Counted from the stretch's first letter, positions 1-8,452 are shown. The stretch is DNA of 60,598 nt from Fen-999 sp035505955 (GCA_035505955.1 DATJQH010000105.1:1-60598); one strand, 5' to 3'. Translations and numbers: made by a program. Notes: generated by a model from the sequence alone, not told the origin.

Positions 1-1
1 C

Positions 2-1549
2 CTCATCATCGGCCGCGCCGTGACCGAGAAGGCCCGTAAGGCCCTCGGCCTCAAGCCCTCCGCCGTCTTCACCCTCCCGGAGAACCCGAAGCCGAAGGCG
101 AAGCAGGGGTACTCCCTGGCCCAGAAGATGGTGGGCAAGGCCTGCGGCGTCGCCGGCATCCTCCCCGGCACCGCCTGCGAGCCGAAGATGACCACCGTCG
201 GCTCCCAGGACACCACCGGCCCCATGACCGCCGACGAACTGAAGGAACTGGCGTGCTTGAAATTCCAGGCCCCCATGTTCATGCAGTCCTTCTGCCACAC
301 CGCGGCGTACCCCAAGCCGGCGGACGTGAAGATGCACAAGAACCTCCCGCCCTTTATGATCGAGCGGGGCGGCGTGCCCCTCAAGCCGGGGGACGGCGTC
401 ATCCACTCCTGGCTCAACCGCCTGCTGCTGCCCGACACCGTGGGGACCGGCGGCGACTCCCATACACGCTTCCCCATCGGGATCTCCTTCCCGGCCGGCT
501 CCGGCCTCGTCGCCTTCGCCGGCGCCATGGGGTTCATGCCGCTCGACATGCCGGAATCGGTGCTGGTCCGTTTCAAGGGCAAGCTGCAACCCGGCATCAC
601 CTTGCGCGACATGGTCAATGCCATTCCGTATCAGGCGATCAAGCAGGGCCTGCTGACCGTCGAGAAGAAGGGCAAGAAGAACATCTTCTCCGGCCGCATC
701 CTCGAAATCGAAGGCCTGCCCGACCTCAAGGTGGAACAGGCGTTCGAACTCAGCGACGCCTCCGCCGAACGTTCTGCTGCCGCCTGCACCGTGCGCCTGA
801 ACAAGGGGCCGATCGCCGAGTACCTGCGCTCGAACATCACGCTGATGAAGTGGATGATCGCCGAAGGTTACGAAGACAAGCGCACTCTGGGCCGCCGCAT
901 CAAGGCCATGGAGGACTGGATCGCCAACGGCACGCTGCTCGCCCCGGACGCCAATGCCGAGTACGCCGCCGTGATCGAGATCGACATGAACGAGATCAAG
1001 GAGCCGCTCCTGGCCTGCCCGAACGACCCGGACGACGTCAAGCCGCTGTCCGCCGTGCAAGGCGACAAGATCGACGAAGTCTTCATCGGCTCGTGCATGA
1101 CCAACATCGGCCACTTCCGCGCCGCCGGCAAGATCCTCGACGGCAGGAGCGACCTGCCGACGCGCCTGTGGATCGCCCCGCCGACCAAGATGGACGCCAT
1201 GATGCTCAACGAGGAAGGCTACTACTCGGTGCTCGGCAAGTCCGGCGCGCGCATGGAAATGCCCGGCTGCAGCTTGTGCATGGGCAACCAGGCGCAAGTG
1301 CGCAAGGGCAGTACGGCAGTGTCGACCTCGACCCGCAACTTCCCGAACCGCCTGGGGCTAGACACCCGCGTCTATCTCAGTTCCGCCGAACTCGCCGCCG
1401 TCTGCGCCCTGCTCGGTCGCATCCCGACGCTGGCCGAGTATCTGGAGCGCGTGCAGACCCTGGAAGGCAAGTCCGCCGATGTGTATCGCTACATGAACTT
1501 CAATCAGATCGCCGAATTCCAGGAAGTGGCGGACACCGTCACGGCCTGA
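2..1549 (+). CDS. acnB: Aconitate hydratase B, C-terminal part (5' end outside window)
   Basis: This is the last 515 residues of bifunctional aconitase B / 2-methylisocitrate dehydratase, a cytosolic enzyme of the TCA and methylcitrate cycles that interconverts citrate and isocitrate through a [4Fe-4S] cluster. The frame is open from base 2, so the gene starts upstream; full-length AcnB is about 860 residues. Diagnostic AcnB segments are KMVGKACGV, EPKMTTVGSQDTTGP, FCHTAAYPKP and GGDSHTRFPIG. The three cluster cysteines are visible: one in GSCMTN (codon at 1094) and two in PGCSLCMG (codons at 1268 and 1277). The stop codon is followed directly by a copy of the interspersed repeat and a GC-rich hairpin. 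Identification is very secure. Confidence 0.97.
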   Translation, partial: LIIGRAVTEKARKALGLKPSAVFTLPENPKPKAKQGYSLAQKMVGKACGVAGILPGTACEPKMTTVGSQDTTGPMTADELKELACLKFQAPMFMQSFCHTAAYPKPADVKMHKNLPPFMIERGGVPLKPGDGVIHSWLNRLLLPDTVGTGGDSHTRFPIGISFPAGSGLVAFAGAMGFMPLDMPESVLVRFKGKLQPGITLRDMVNAIPYQAIKQGLLTVEKKGKKNIFSGRILEIEGLPDLKVEQAFELSDASAERSAAACTVRLNKGPIAEYLRSNITLMKWMIAEGYEDKRTLGRRIKAMEDWIANGTLLAPDANAEYAAVIEIDMNEIKEPLLACPNDPDDVKPLSAVQGDKIDEVFIGSCMTNIGHFRAAGKILDGRSDLPTRLWIAPPTKMDAMMLNEEGYYSVLGKSGARMEMPGCSLCMGNQAQVRKGSTAVSTSTRNFPNRLGLDTRVYLSSAELAAVCALLGRIPTLAEYLERVQTLEGKSADVYRYMNFNQIAEFQEVADTVTA

Positions 1550-1578
1550 CGGCGTACCACCAGGGCTGACTCTTCGCC
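1548..1578 (+). repeat. Interspersed 30-bp repeat, copy 1 (intergenic)
   Basis: Copy of the GGCGTACCAC...GGCTGACTCTT repeat, beginning at the acnB stop codon. It differs from the core mainly by CAGGG in place of GGGGG in the middle. It lies between acnB and the S41 protease gene and overlaps the first bases of the hairpin behind acnB. Confidence 0.8.
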
Positions 1579-1594
1579 GGCGCAAGTCGCCGGC
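1576..1594. terminator. Hairpin behind acnB
   Basis: GCCGGCG and CGCCGGC form a perfect 7-bp stem around the 5-nt loop CAAGT, 27 bases after the acnB stop. There is no T-tract, so this could be a transcript-end stabiliser rather than a classical intrinsic terminator. Confidence 0.4.
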
Positions 1595-1619
1595 AACGCC
1601 GTCGCATCATGCCGACAGC

Positions 1620-1648
1620 TTGATCGCGCCGACCGGGCAGGGAATAAT
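1620..1648 (+). promoter_or_regulatory. Putative sigma-70 promoter for the S41 protease gene
   Basis: TTGATC at 1620-1625 and AATAAT at 1643-1648 are separated by 17 bases (4/6 and 5/6 matches to consensus). The predicted start point is near 1655, about 40 bases before the ATG at 1696. This is pattern matching only. Confidence 0.4.
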
Positions 1649-1695
1649 CCCGGCTCGGCGGTCGCGGGGCCGCCGACCTTCAGGCGAGGTTGACG

Positions 1696-3294
1696 ATGCA
1701 TCGATGGCGAGCGCTGGCCGCGGGCCTGGTTCTGGGTGGCCTGATGGCCGGCTGCGGTGGTGGTGGTGGAGGCGGCGGCAGCAGGTCCACCATGTTCACG
1801 CCAGAGAGCCAGCTGGCCCAGCAGTGCGCGCCGGACAATCCCTACGTCGCCGATGCATCGGGCACCACAACGATCGGCTCGCTCGTGACGGAAAAGAGCT
1901 GGATGCGCTCGTACTTCGATTCCGCCTACCTCTGGTACGACCAGGTGCCGACGGTCGACGCGAACGCGGCCGCCTATTCGGGCCCGATGACCGATCTCGA
2001 TTACTACGGCGTGCCGCTGCCGCTTTCGAACTACTTCGAGGCGCTCAAGACCACGCAGACGACCGCCAGCGGCGCCTTGCGGGATCGCTTCAGCTTCACC
2101 TACCCGACCAAGGCATGGAACGACTTGTCGCAGTCCGGGGTCACGGCCGGCTACGGCATCGAGTGGGCCTACATCAGCAGTTCGGCGCCGCGTTCGTGGC
2201 GGGTAGCCATCGTCCAGGCGGGATCGCCGGCCGCCGCAGCAGGCCTGCAGCGCGGCGATACCTTGCTTCAGGTCGACGGTGTCGATTTCGTCAACGGAAC
2301 CGATACGGACACACTCAACAACGGCCTGCTGCCGGTGTCCGGTACCACGCATACCCTCGTCCTGTCGCGCGCCGGCAGCGCAACGAACATCACGGCGAGC
2401 ATGACGGCCAGCGACAGCGTCGTCATCAATCCTGTTCCGATCGTTGAGGTGATCACGACGGCCACGGGCAAGGTCGGCTACCTCCATTTCACCGACCACA
2501 TCGCATCGTCGGAGACAATGCTGATTTCGGCCATCAGCGCCTTCCAGGCGCAGGGAGTCACGGACCTGGTCCTCGACATGCGCTACAACGGCGGCGGCTA
2601 TCTCTATATCGCCAGCGAACTCGCCTACATGATCGCCGGCCCGACGCGCGTCAGCGGCAAGTACTTCGAGAAGCTGCAATACAACGCGAAGCGCACTGCG
2701 GACAACACCCGGTCGCCGACGCCCTTCTACAACACGTCCTGCATACTGAACGCCAGTTACAACTGCACGAACGAACAACCGCTGCCGACGCTGAACCTCG
2801 GCCGCGTATTCGTCATCGCCCAGGGCGACACCTGCTCGGCCAGCGAGGCCGTGATCAACGGCTTGAATGGCATCGATGTCAACGTCATCCTGATCGGCGG
2901 CACGACCTGCGGCAAGCCCTATGGATTCACCGCGCGCGACAACTGCGGCGTGTCCTATTTCCCGATCGAGTTCATGGGTACCAACTACAAGGGCTTCGGC
3001 GATTACGCGGACGGCTTCACGCCGGTGACCGCAAATGCCGGCGGCGCCAACCTGCCCGGCTGTCCGACCGTGGACGACTTCGCCCACAGCCTTGGCGACA
3101 CGTCGGAGCAGATGCTCGCGACCGCGCTGCAACAACGCGTGGACGGCACCTGCCTGACGCCCGTGGCGAGCGCGACCGGCGCCAGTCCTGCCACCCGCCT
3201 CGCAGTACGCCAGGGTCAATCGGCCGCCGGATCGGTGGCTCGCTGGTCGCCGCGCCAGGGGCGCGTTTTGCTGCCCCGCACAAGCGGCCGCTAG
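1696..3294 (+). CDS. S41-family (C-terminal-processing-like) peptidase, lipoprotein
   Basis: Predicted 532-residue exported serine protease. The ATG at 1696 follows GCGAGG with 6-base spacing; an in-frame TTG lies 6 bases earlier. A short signal peptide ends in a lipobox (MAGC, Cys20) followed by a run of glycines, so the protein is probably anchored in a membrane facing the periplasm. Around residues 170-215 lies a PDZ-like segment (GSPAAAAGLQRGD). The S41 core follows: a GYLHF strand, LDMRYNGGG, the serine motif CSASEA near residue 383, and a downstream GKPYGF that carries the expected catalytic Lys. The usual S41 Ser/Lys dyad is therefore present. The substrate is unknown. The gene stands alone, with a putative promoter upstream and a copy of the interspersed repeat 13 bases after the stop. 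Confidence 0.88.
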   Translation: MHRWRALAAGLVLGGLMAGCGGGGGGGGSRSTMFTPESQLAQQCAPDNPYVADASGTTTIGSLVTEKSWMRSYFDSAYLWYDQVPTVDANAAAYSGPMTDLDYYGVPLPLSNYFEALKTTQTTASGALRDRFSFTYPTKAWNDLSQSGVTAGYGIEWAYISSSAPRSWRVAIVQAGSPAAAAGLQRGDTLLQVDGVDFVNGTDTDTLNNGLLPVSGTTHTLVLSRAGSATNITASMTASDSVVINPVPIVEVITTATGKVGYLHFTDHIASSETMLISAISAFQAQGVTDLVLDMRYNGGGYLYIASELAYMIAGPTRVSGKYFEKLQYNAKRTADNTRSPTPFYNTSCILNASYNCTNEQPLPTLNLGRVFVIAQGDTCSASEAVINGLNGIDVNVILIGGTTCGKPYGFTARDNCGVSYFPIEFMGTNYKGFGDYADGFTPVTANAGGANLPGCPTVDDFAHSLGDTSEQMLATALQQRVDGTCLTPVASATGASPATRLAVRQGQSAAGSVARWSPRQGRVLLPRTSGR

Positions 3295-3306
3295 CCGGAA
3301 TCCCGC

Positions 3307-3338
3307 GCACGGCGTACCACGGGGGCTGACTCTTGCCC
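3307..3338 (+). repeat. Interspersed 30-bp repeat, copy 2 (intergenic)
   Basis: Consensus-like copy: GCAC, then GGCGTACCACGGGGGCTGAC, then TCTT. It lies just after the S41 protease stop and upstream of the TolA-like gene. It is one of the three copies between genes. Confidence 0.88.
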
Positions 3339-3446
3339 CCACCCGACGCCTGCACACGACAGGGGTGCGGGACAATTTCGCTCGGCTACAATCGCCAGCG
3401 GTTTGTCCACCGGCCGGCACAACCCACACCAGAAAGAGGAGCGCCC

Positions 3447-3470
3447 GTGCCAACAGAGAGTCTTGGTTAA
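3447..3470 (+). other. Possible 7-codon leader ORF overlapping the TolA-like start
   Basis: GTG at 3447 begins a 7-codon frame (MPTESLG) ending in TAA at 3468-3470. It sits 5 bases behind a strong Shine-Dalgarno stretch, AGAAAGAGGAG (3431-3441). The stop overlaps the in-frame TTG at 3463 of the following gene. It could couple translation, or it may mean the start of the large gene is misread. Confidence 0.25.
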
Positions 3471-5421
3471 GAAAACCGGGACGACGCCCTCCGGCGTTCG
3501 TGTCCGCAAGAAGAGCTTCATCCCGTGGCCGCGTGGATGGGGCCGGCGTGATCGCGTCCGCTTCAAGCGTGCGGTGATGGCCTCGCTGGTGTTCCACGCG
3601 TTCCTGTTCTCACTGCAATTCGACGCGCCCGGCCTCGGCTTGCCCGGGCTGAATCTGCCTTGGCAGACCAGGCATGCGCAACTCGATCTCGTGCTGGTGA
3701 CACCGACACCCGAGGCATCGCCGACCGCGAGCAAGACGGCCAAGGAGCCTTTGCCCGAGCGACGCGTGCGCGCCGAACGACGCAAGAAGAAACGCGCCCC
3801 GCCCGCACCGCCCGTCCCGCCCAATGTCGCCGTTGCGCCCGAGGTTGCCCCGGCGCCGGTTGCGCCTGCGCCGGTCGTTGCTGCAGCGGCGCCGCAAATC
3901 AGCGCCGCGGTGACGCCGCCTCCGGAAAAAGTCGAACCTCCCAAGCCGGACGCGACCGAAGAAACGAAGAAGGCCGCTCAGGAGCAGGAGGACCGCCGGC
4001 AGCAAGCCCTCGCGCTCGAACGCGAACTGGCCAGGCAGAAAGCCGCGGAACGCGCGACTGCGGAAGCGGCACGCGAACGACAGAAGCAGGAAGCCGAACG
4101 AGTCGCCCGCGAGGCCGAGGCAACGCGACTCGCAAAGGAAGCCGAAAATCGCCGCCTCGCCGCGGAAGCGGAAACCCGGCGCCTCGCAGCCGAAGCCGAA
4201 GCGAGGCGATTGGCGGCCGAAACCGAGGCACGCAGAATCGCCGAAGAGCAGGTGCGCCATGAACTCCTGCGCAAGGAGGCGGAACGACAGGACTTCGTCC
4301 GACGCGAGGCGGCCAGGATCGAGGCCGAGCGCCAGGAGGCGCAGCGACAGGAAGCGCAACGCATGGCGCGCGAGGCGGAGGAGCGCAGGCGGGCACAGGA
4401 AGCAGAAGACCGCCGGCTTGCCCAGGAAGCCGAGCAGCGCCGCGCCGCAGAAGAACAGGCCCGACAGGAAACGGCGCGCAAGGAAGCGCAACGACAGGAA
4501 TCGATCCGGCAGGCGCGCGAAGCCGACGAGCGCCGTCAGGCGCAGGAGGCGGAGGAGCGTCGCCTGGCCGCAGAAGCGGAAACCCGTCGGGTCGCGGAGG
4601 AGCAGGCCCGGCTCGAAGCGCAGCGCAGGGAAGCCGAACGACAGGAAGTGGCACGCCAGGAGGCTGCCCGCCGGGCTCGCGAAGCGGAAGAGCGCAGGCA
4701 GGCCCGGGAAGCGGAGGAACGGCGCCTCGCGGCAGAGGCCGAGGCTGCCAGACGGGTCGCCGAAGCGGAAGCCGCGCGCAAGGCAGCCGAGGCCGAAGCA
4801 CGCCGTGTCGCGGATGCCGAAGCCGCACGCAAGGCGGCCGAGGCCGAAGCACGCCGCGTGGCGGAAGAACAGGCGCGGCAGCAAGCGCTCCAGCAGGCCC
4901 GCGAGGCGGAAGATCGGCGCCTCGCCGCCGAGACGGAAGCGCGCCGCGTCGAGCAGGAGCGCGCTCGCCAGCAGGCCGCTACGGCCGAGCGCCAGCGCGC
5001 CGAGGAAGCGCGACAGAAACAGGCCAGCCAGTCCGCTCCGCCCCCGTCGAGTGGACAACGGCGCAGGACACTGATTGGCCGGGCAGACCAGGACGAGCAG
5101 CTCCTCATCTTTGCCGAAGTCTGGCGGCGCTACGTCAACCAGCGCGCGTCCTTCGATCTCCTGGACCGGGCCAAGAACGGCGCCGCCTATCTGAATCCGT
5201 GGGTGACCGTGTCGCTGCGTCCTGACGGCCAGGTGGAGAACATCACGTTTGACCGGTCGAGCGGCGTGCCCGAGATCGATGCGGCAGTACGCCAGGTGAT
5301 CATGATGCTCGCGCCGTACAACCGCTTCCCGCGCGAACTGGCGGCCGAATACGACATCATCGAAGTGCCGGCCGTGTGGAGCTTCAACCGCGCCGTGCGC
5401 CTGTTCTGGGGCGGCGGCTAG
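3463..5421 (+). CDS. TolA/TonB-like cell-envelope protein with very long coiled coil
   Basis: Predicted envelope energy-transducing protein of about 652 residues. A basic N-terminus precedes one membrane segment (around residues 39-56, MASLVFHAFLFSLQF). A Pro/Ala/Val-rich stretch follows, then roughly 375 residues of Ala/Glu/Arg-rich helix built on EARRLAAEAE- and EEQARQEA-like units, as in the TolA stalk. The last 100 residues look like a TonB/TolA C-terminal domain (LRPDGQVENITFDRSSG, then PEIDAAVRQVI). There are no tolQ, tolR, exbB or exbD neighbours, so the system it serves cannot be told from context. The start is uncertain: TTG 3463, TTG 3403 and GTG/ATG 3574/3577 are all in frame, and the best ribosome-binding site serves a different frame. 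Confidence 0.72.
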   Translation: MVKKTGTTPSGVRVRKKSFIPWPRGWGRRDRVRFKRAVMASLVFHAFLFSLQFDAPGLGLPGLNLPWQTRHAQLDLVLVTPTPEASPTASKTAKEPLPERRVRAERRKKKRAPPAPPVPPNVAVAPEVAPAPVAPAPVVAAAAPQISAAVTPPPEKVEPPKPDATEETKKAAQEQEDRRQQALALERELARQKAAERATAEAARERQKQEAERVAREAEATRLAKEAENRRLAAEAETRRLAAEAEARRLAAETEARRIAEEQVRHELLRKEAERQDFVRREAARIEAERQEAQRQEAQRMAREAEERRRAQEAEDRRLAQEAEQRRAAEEQARQETARKEAQRQESIRQAREADERRQAQEAEERRLAAEAETRRVAEEQARLEAQRREAERQEVARQEAARRAREAEERRQAREAEERRLAAEAEAARRVAEAEAARKAAEAEARRVADAEAARKAAEAEARRVAEEQARQQALQQAREAEDRRLAAETEARRVEQERARQQAATAERQRAEEARQKQASQSAPPPSSGQRRRTLIGRADQDEQLLIFAEVWRRYVNQRASFDLLDRAKNGAAYLNPWVTVSLRPDGQVENITFDRSSGVPEIDAAVRQVIMMLAPYNRFPRELAAEYDIIEVPAVWSFNRAVRLFWGGG

Positions 5422-5427
5422 GGCTCC

Positions 5428-5709
5428 TCAACCCTGGTGATCGGCCTCGTATGCGGAAACGCTCACGCCGGCATGAAGCAGGAATTCGCGCAACTGCTTG
5501 ATCAGGTTGCGGTCGCAGACGTTGCTGTGGTGCGGATGATGCAGGTAGGTCTCGGCGCGGTTCAGCTTGACGTGGAAGCGGGCGCCATGCGCCGCGTCGA
5601 CGCTGGCGCCCAGATGGTTAAGCAGCGACTCGACTTCGCGCCAGTGGATGTTGGCGCTGATCGGATCATGGAAGATGCTGCGCAACAGGTTTGCGTGCTT
5701 GCTGCTCAT
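5428..5709 (-). CDS. HicA-like protein without a HicB partner
   Basis: A 93-residue basic protein resembling the HicA toxin / YcfA-like fold. The N-terminal helix (IHWREVESLLNHLGA) is followed by the core HGARFHVKLN and HHPHH, then a C-terminal RNLIKQLREFLLHAGV helix. HicA toxins are small double-stranded-RNA-binding-fold RNases kept in check by HicB. No HicB-like frame flanks this gene: the next genes are the TolA-like gene (converging, 6 bases away) and divergent uup. It may be a solitary domesticated homologue. The family assignment rests on motif resemblance only. Confidence 0.65.
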   Translation of the reverse strand: MSSKHANLLRSIFHDPISANIHWREVESLLNHLGASVDAAHGARFHVKLNRAETYLHHPHHSNVCDRNLIKQLREFLLHAGVSVSAYEADHQG

Positions 5710-5772
5710 GGTCGGCCACCACCAAAGGAACCGGTATCATCCTAGCAAAGTTGGCGGCGCGCGGCGCGATCC

Positions 5773-5800
5773 TCGACAAGCGGGCGCGGGCCACTACAAT
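5773..5800 (+). promoter_or_regulatory. Putative promoter for uup
   Basis: TCGACA at 5773-5778 and TACAAT at 5795-5800 with a 16-base spacer, each 5/6 to consensus. Transcription would start near 5807, leaving a leader of only about 8 bases before the ATG at 5815, and no Shine-Dalgarno sequence is visible. Confidence 0.42.
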
Positions 5801-5814
5801 GCGGACCCTCGCCC

Positions 5815-7716
5815 ATGCCGCTGATCTCACTTTCGCAAGCCTGCCTCGCCTTCGGCCACGTGCCGCTGCTCGATCACGCCGATCTGCAGTTCGAGGAAGG
5901 CGAACGTGTGGTGCTGATCGGGCGCAACGGCAGCGGCAAATCGTCGCTGCTGGCGGCACTGGCCGGCGCCGGCCATCTCGATGACGGCGTCGTGTGGCGC
6001 CAGCCGGGGCTGAAAGTGGCCTACGTGCCGCAGGAACCTGCGTTCGACGAGGGTGCCACGGTGTTCGACGCCGTCGTGGCCGGCATGGGTGACGCGACGC
6101 GCCTGCTGCGCCAGTGGCACGAAACGTCGCACCACCTTGCCGAACCGGGCGGTGATCAGGCGGCGCTGCTCGCACAACTGGATCGGTTGCAACATGAGCT
6201 CGAAGCGATCGGCGCCTGGTCGTCGGCATCGCAGGCCGAGCGCGCAATCGAGAAGTTCGGACTCGACGCGGAAGCCCGTGTCAGCGATCTCTCGGGCGGC
6301 CAGAAGAAGCGCGTGGCACTGGCGCAGGCGCTGGCAAGCGAGCCGCAGCTGCTTCTGCTCGACGAACCGACCAACCACCTCGACCTCGCCGCCATCGAAT
6401 GGCTCGAGGAGTTGCTGCTGGCATCCGGCACATCGATCTTCTTCGTCACGCACGACCGCCGGTTCCTCGATCGCCTCGCCACCCGCATCGTGGAACTTGA
6501 CCGCGGACGGTTGCGCAGCTTTCCCGGATCGTTCGCCGAGTACCAGAAACGCAAAGCGGAGACCCTGCGCGACGAAGCCGTCCAGAACGCCAGGTTCGAC
6601 AAGTTTCTGGCCCAGGAGGAGGTCTGGATCCGCAAAGGCGTCGAGGCACGCCGCACGCGCAACGAGGGCCGAGTCCTGCGCCTGGAGACGCTGCGCCGCG
6701 AACGCGCCGCACGCCGCGAGAGGCTCGGTTCGGCACGTCTGGCGATCGATGTCGGCGACAAGGGCGGCCAACTGGTCGCGGAACTGCATGAGGTCACCAA
6801 GGCGTTCGGCGACAAGACCGTGGTGCTCGGCTTTTCGGCCCGCATCCTGCGCGGCGACCGCATCGGCATCATCGGCGCTAACGGCGCAGGCAAGACTACG
6901 CTGCTGCGCCTGATCCTCGGCGAAATTGCACCGGACTCCGGTTCCGTGCGCCTGGGGACGCGGCTGCAGATCGCCTATTTCGACCAGTTCCGGACGGCGC
7001 TGGACCCCGAGGCAACGCTTGCCGACGTCATCTCGCCCGGCTCTGATTATGTCGAGATCGGCGGCGAGAAGAAACACGTGATCGGCTATCTCGGCGACTT
7101 TCTGTTTGCACCGGCGCGCGCCCGCTCGCCCGTCAAGTCGCTCTCCGGCGGCGAGCGCAATCGCCTGCTGCTCGCGCGCCTGTTCGCCCGGCCCGCAAAC
7201 GTGCTGGTGCTGGACGAGCCGACCAACGATCTCGACATCGAGACCCTGGAACTGCTCGAAGAACTGTTGCAAACCTACCAAGGCACGATCTTCCTCGTCA
7301 GCCACGACCGCGCCTTCCTCGACAACGTGGTGACGCAGACAATCGCCGCCGAAGGCGGCGGTGGGTGGAAGGAGTACGCGGGCGGCTACGACGACTGGTT
7401 GCGCTACCGAAAGGAAAGCGCCATCGCTGCCGCGAAAGCGCCCTCCGCCGCGCAAGCGCGGACGCAGGCCGCGCGCACCGTGCCCGCAAACAAGCTGACC
7501 TGGAAGGAGCAGCGCGAACTAGAAGGGCTGCCGGATCTCATCTCGGCCCTGGAGGCGGAGCAGGCTGAACTCACCGAGAGGCTCGGCGCGCCCGAACTCC
7601 ACATCGGCGACGCCCGGGAAGCCACGCGCGTCGCTGACCGCCTGGCCGACATCGAGGACGAGCTTTCGCGGTTGCTGGAGCGGTGGGAATCGCTCGAACG
7701 GCGCGCGTCGGCGTGA
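5815..7716 (+). CDS. uup: ABC-F family ATPase Uup
   Basis: Cytosolic ABC-F protein of 633 residues with two ATPase cassettes and no membrane segments. Cassette 1 has Walker A GRNGSGKSS (about residue 40), signature LSGGQ and Walker B LLLDEPTNHLDL. Cassette 2 has GANGAGKTT, LSGGE and VLVLDEPTNDLDI. The charged linker between them (RRTRNEGRVLRLE) and the C-terminal helical extension, which contains LTWKEQRELEGLP, are typical of the Uup subgroup rather than EttA. Uup binds DNA and branched intermediates and also affects ribosomes. The gene is probably monocistronic. Start ATG 5815 gives the canonical MPLISL beginning. Confidence 0.93.
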   Translation: MPLISLSQACLAFGHVPLLDHADLQFEEGERVVLIGRNGSGKSSLLAALAGAGHLDDGVVWRQPGLKVAYVPQEPAFDEGATVFDAVVAGMGDATRLLRQWHETSHHLAEPGGDQAALLAQLDRLQHELEAIGAWSSASQAERAIEKFGLDAEARVSDLSGGQKKRVALAQALASEPQLLLLDEPTNHLDLAAIEWLEELLLASGTSIFFVTHDRRFLDRLATRIVELDRGRLRSFPGSFAEYQKRKAETLRDEAVQNARFDKFLAQEEVWIRKGVEARRTRNEGRVLRLETLRRERAARRERLGSARLAIDVGDKGGQLVAELHEVTKAFGDKTVVLGFSARILRGDRIGIIGANGAGKTTLLRLILGEIAPDSGSVRLGTRLQIAYFDQFRTALDPEATLADVISPGSDYVEIGGEKKHVIGYLGDFLFAPARARSPVKSLSGGERNRLLLARLFARPANVLVLDEPTNDLDIETLELLEELLQTYQGTIFLVSHDRAFLDNVVTQTIAAEGGGGWKEYAGGYDDWLRYRKESAIAAAKAPSAAQARTQAARTVPANKLTWKEQRELEGLPDLISALEAEQAELTERLGAPELHIGDAREATRVADRLADIEDELSRLLERWESLERRASA

Positions 7717-7741
7717 GGTTCGCGTTGCCGCCCGCACCGGG

Positions 7742-7747
7742 TATAAT
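7742..7747 (+). promoter_or_regulatory. Perfect -10 box just upstream of a start codon
   Basis: TATAAT ends 6 bases before the ATG at 7754, so the predicted transcript would begin at or next to the start codon. The -35 region (TTCGCG, 17 bases upstream) is weak. Confidence 0.4.
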
Positions 7748-7753
7748 CCGCTC

Positions 7754-8098
7754 ATGAGTACGGAACCCGATGTCCCCGAAAACGTCCAGACCACCCAAGA
7801 GGACGTTCCGCCTCCTCCGCCGCCGGCGGTTCCCCCGCCCATGGATACGCGGCGTCGTTTGCGCGAGTTGCTGGCCGTGCCCGAGCGCGACCGGACGGAC
7901 GAGCAGTGGGATGAAATCAATGAACTGGAAATCCAGCTCGCGCCAGGCAACCGCGTAAGCCCGGGCCATCAGCCCGGGTCGTCCGACAAGCCGGTGGGTA
8001 CGGGCCGCCAATTCCAGCAGAAGAAGCACACTCCCAAGGGCGGCGGCGGCAAGCGTCGCCCGCGCCCCGGCAACAACCCCAACAAGCCGCAGCAATAG
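7754..8098 (+). CDS. Small Pro/Gly-rich hypothetical protein
   Basis: A 114-residue soluble protein with no family I can name. The N-terminus is acidic and Pro-rich (DVPPPPPPAVPPP). A short predicted helical core covers about residues 32-62 (RRRLRELLAVPERDRTDEQWDEI), and the C-terminal 45 residues are Lys/Arg/Gly/Asn-rich and probably disordered. The basic tail suggests nucleic-acid contact, but that is only a guess. A perfect TATAAT lies 6 bases before the ATG, implying a leaderless message. It converges on the next small gene. Confidence 0.65.
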   Translation: MSTEPDVPENVQTTQEDVPPPPPPAVPPPMDTRRRLRELLAVPERDRTDEQWDEINELEIQLAPGNRVSPGHQPGSSDKPVGTGRQFQQKKHTPKGGGGKRRPRPGNNPNKPQQ

Positions 8099-8113
8099 GT
8101 GTCCCGGCCCTGG

Positions 8114-8332
8114 CTAGTGGCGGCCCCCCGCCACTGCCAGCATCCGCTCCGTTCGCCGCCTTCGAGCCTCTTCGGGAGTCAGGCCGACGAGGGACTCGGG
8201 CGAAAGCGGAACGTCCCAATGCTGCTGGAACAGGTCGATATCCTCGCCGGTATCCATGTGGGCCCGATAGACCTTGCTCTGGTAGGTCGGCGCGTTGGGC
8301 AGGGAAACCAGTTGAACGGACTGGATGATCAC
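8114..8332 (-). CDS. Small hypothetical protein, GTG start
   Basis: A 72-residue protein read from GTG at 8332, preceded by AAGGAGG at a 6-base distance, a strong ribosome-binding site that supports it as a real gene. The product starts IIQSVQLVSLPNAP and contains ESLVGLTPEEARRRR; there is no signal peptide or membrane segment. I do not recognise a family. Its stop lies at the base of a hairpin shared with the converging upstream gene. The 120 bases between this gene and the kinase operon at 8453 hold nothing I can identify. Confidence 0.6.
   Translation of the reverse strand: MIIQSVQLVSLPNAPTYQSKVYRAHMDTGEDIDLFQQHWDVPLSPESLVGLTPEEARRRRTERMLAVAGGRH
8116..8135. terminator. Bidirectional hairpin between converging small genes
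   Basis: AGTGGCGG and CCGCCACT form a perfect 8-bp stem with a CCCC loop, located where two converging genes end. No T-tract is seen on either side. Confidence 0.4.
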
Positions 8333-8452
8333 GGGATGCCTCCTTGGCTGATTGCGGAGACTATCCTGCGCCGGCCGCGACGGGCCGATAAGCGGAAAGA
8401 TGGGGCTATTTCCCGCTCTAGTTTCGGTTGAATTTCGGGCGCCGGAGGTTCT

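Noticed and set aside
1504..3597. A 697-codon open frame on the minus strand across the S41 protease gene
   Set aside because: It is a shadow caused by strong third-position GC bias. The plus strand encodes a full S41 peptidase with catalytic motifs, while the antisense product is Arg/Ala-rich without a recognisable domain.
3610..5058. Long antisense frames opposite the coiled-coil gene
   Set aside because: The repeated GCC/GAG/CGC codons leave all frames open. Only the plus-strand frame gives a TolA/TonB-like product.
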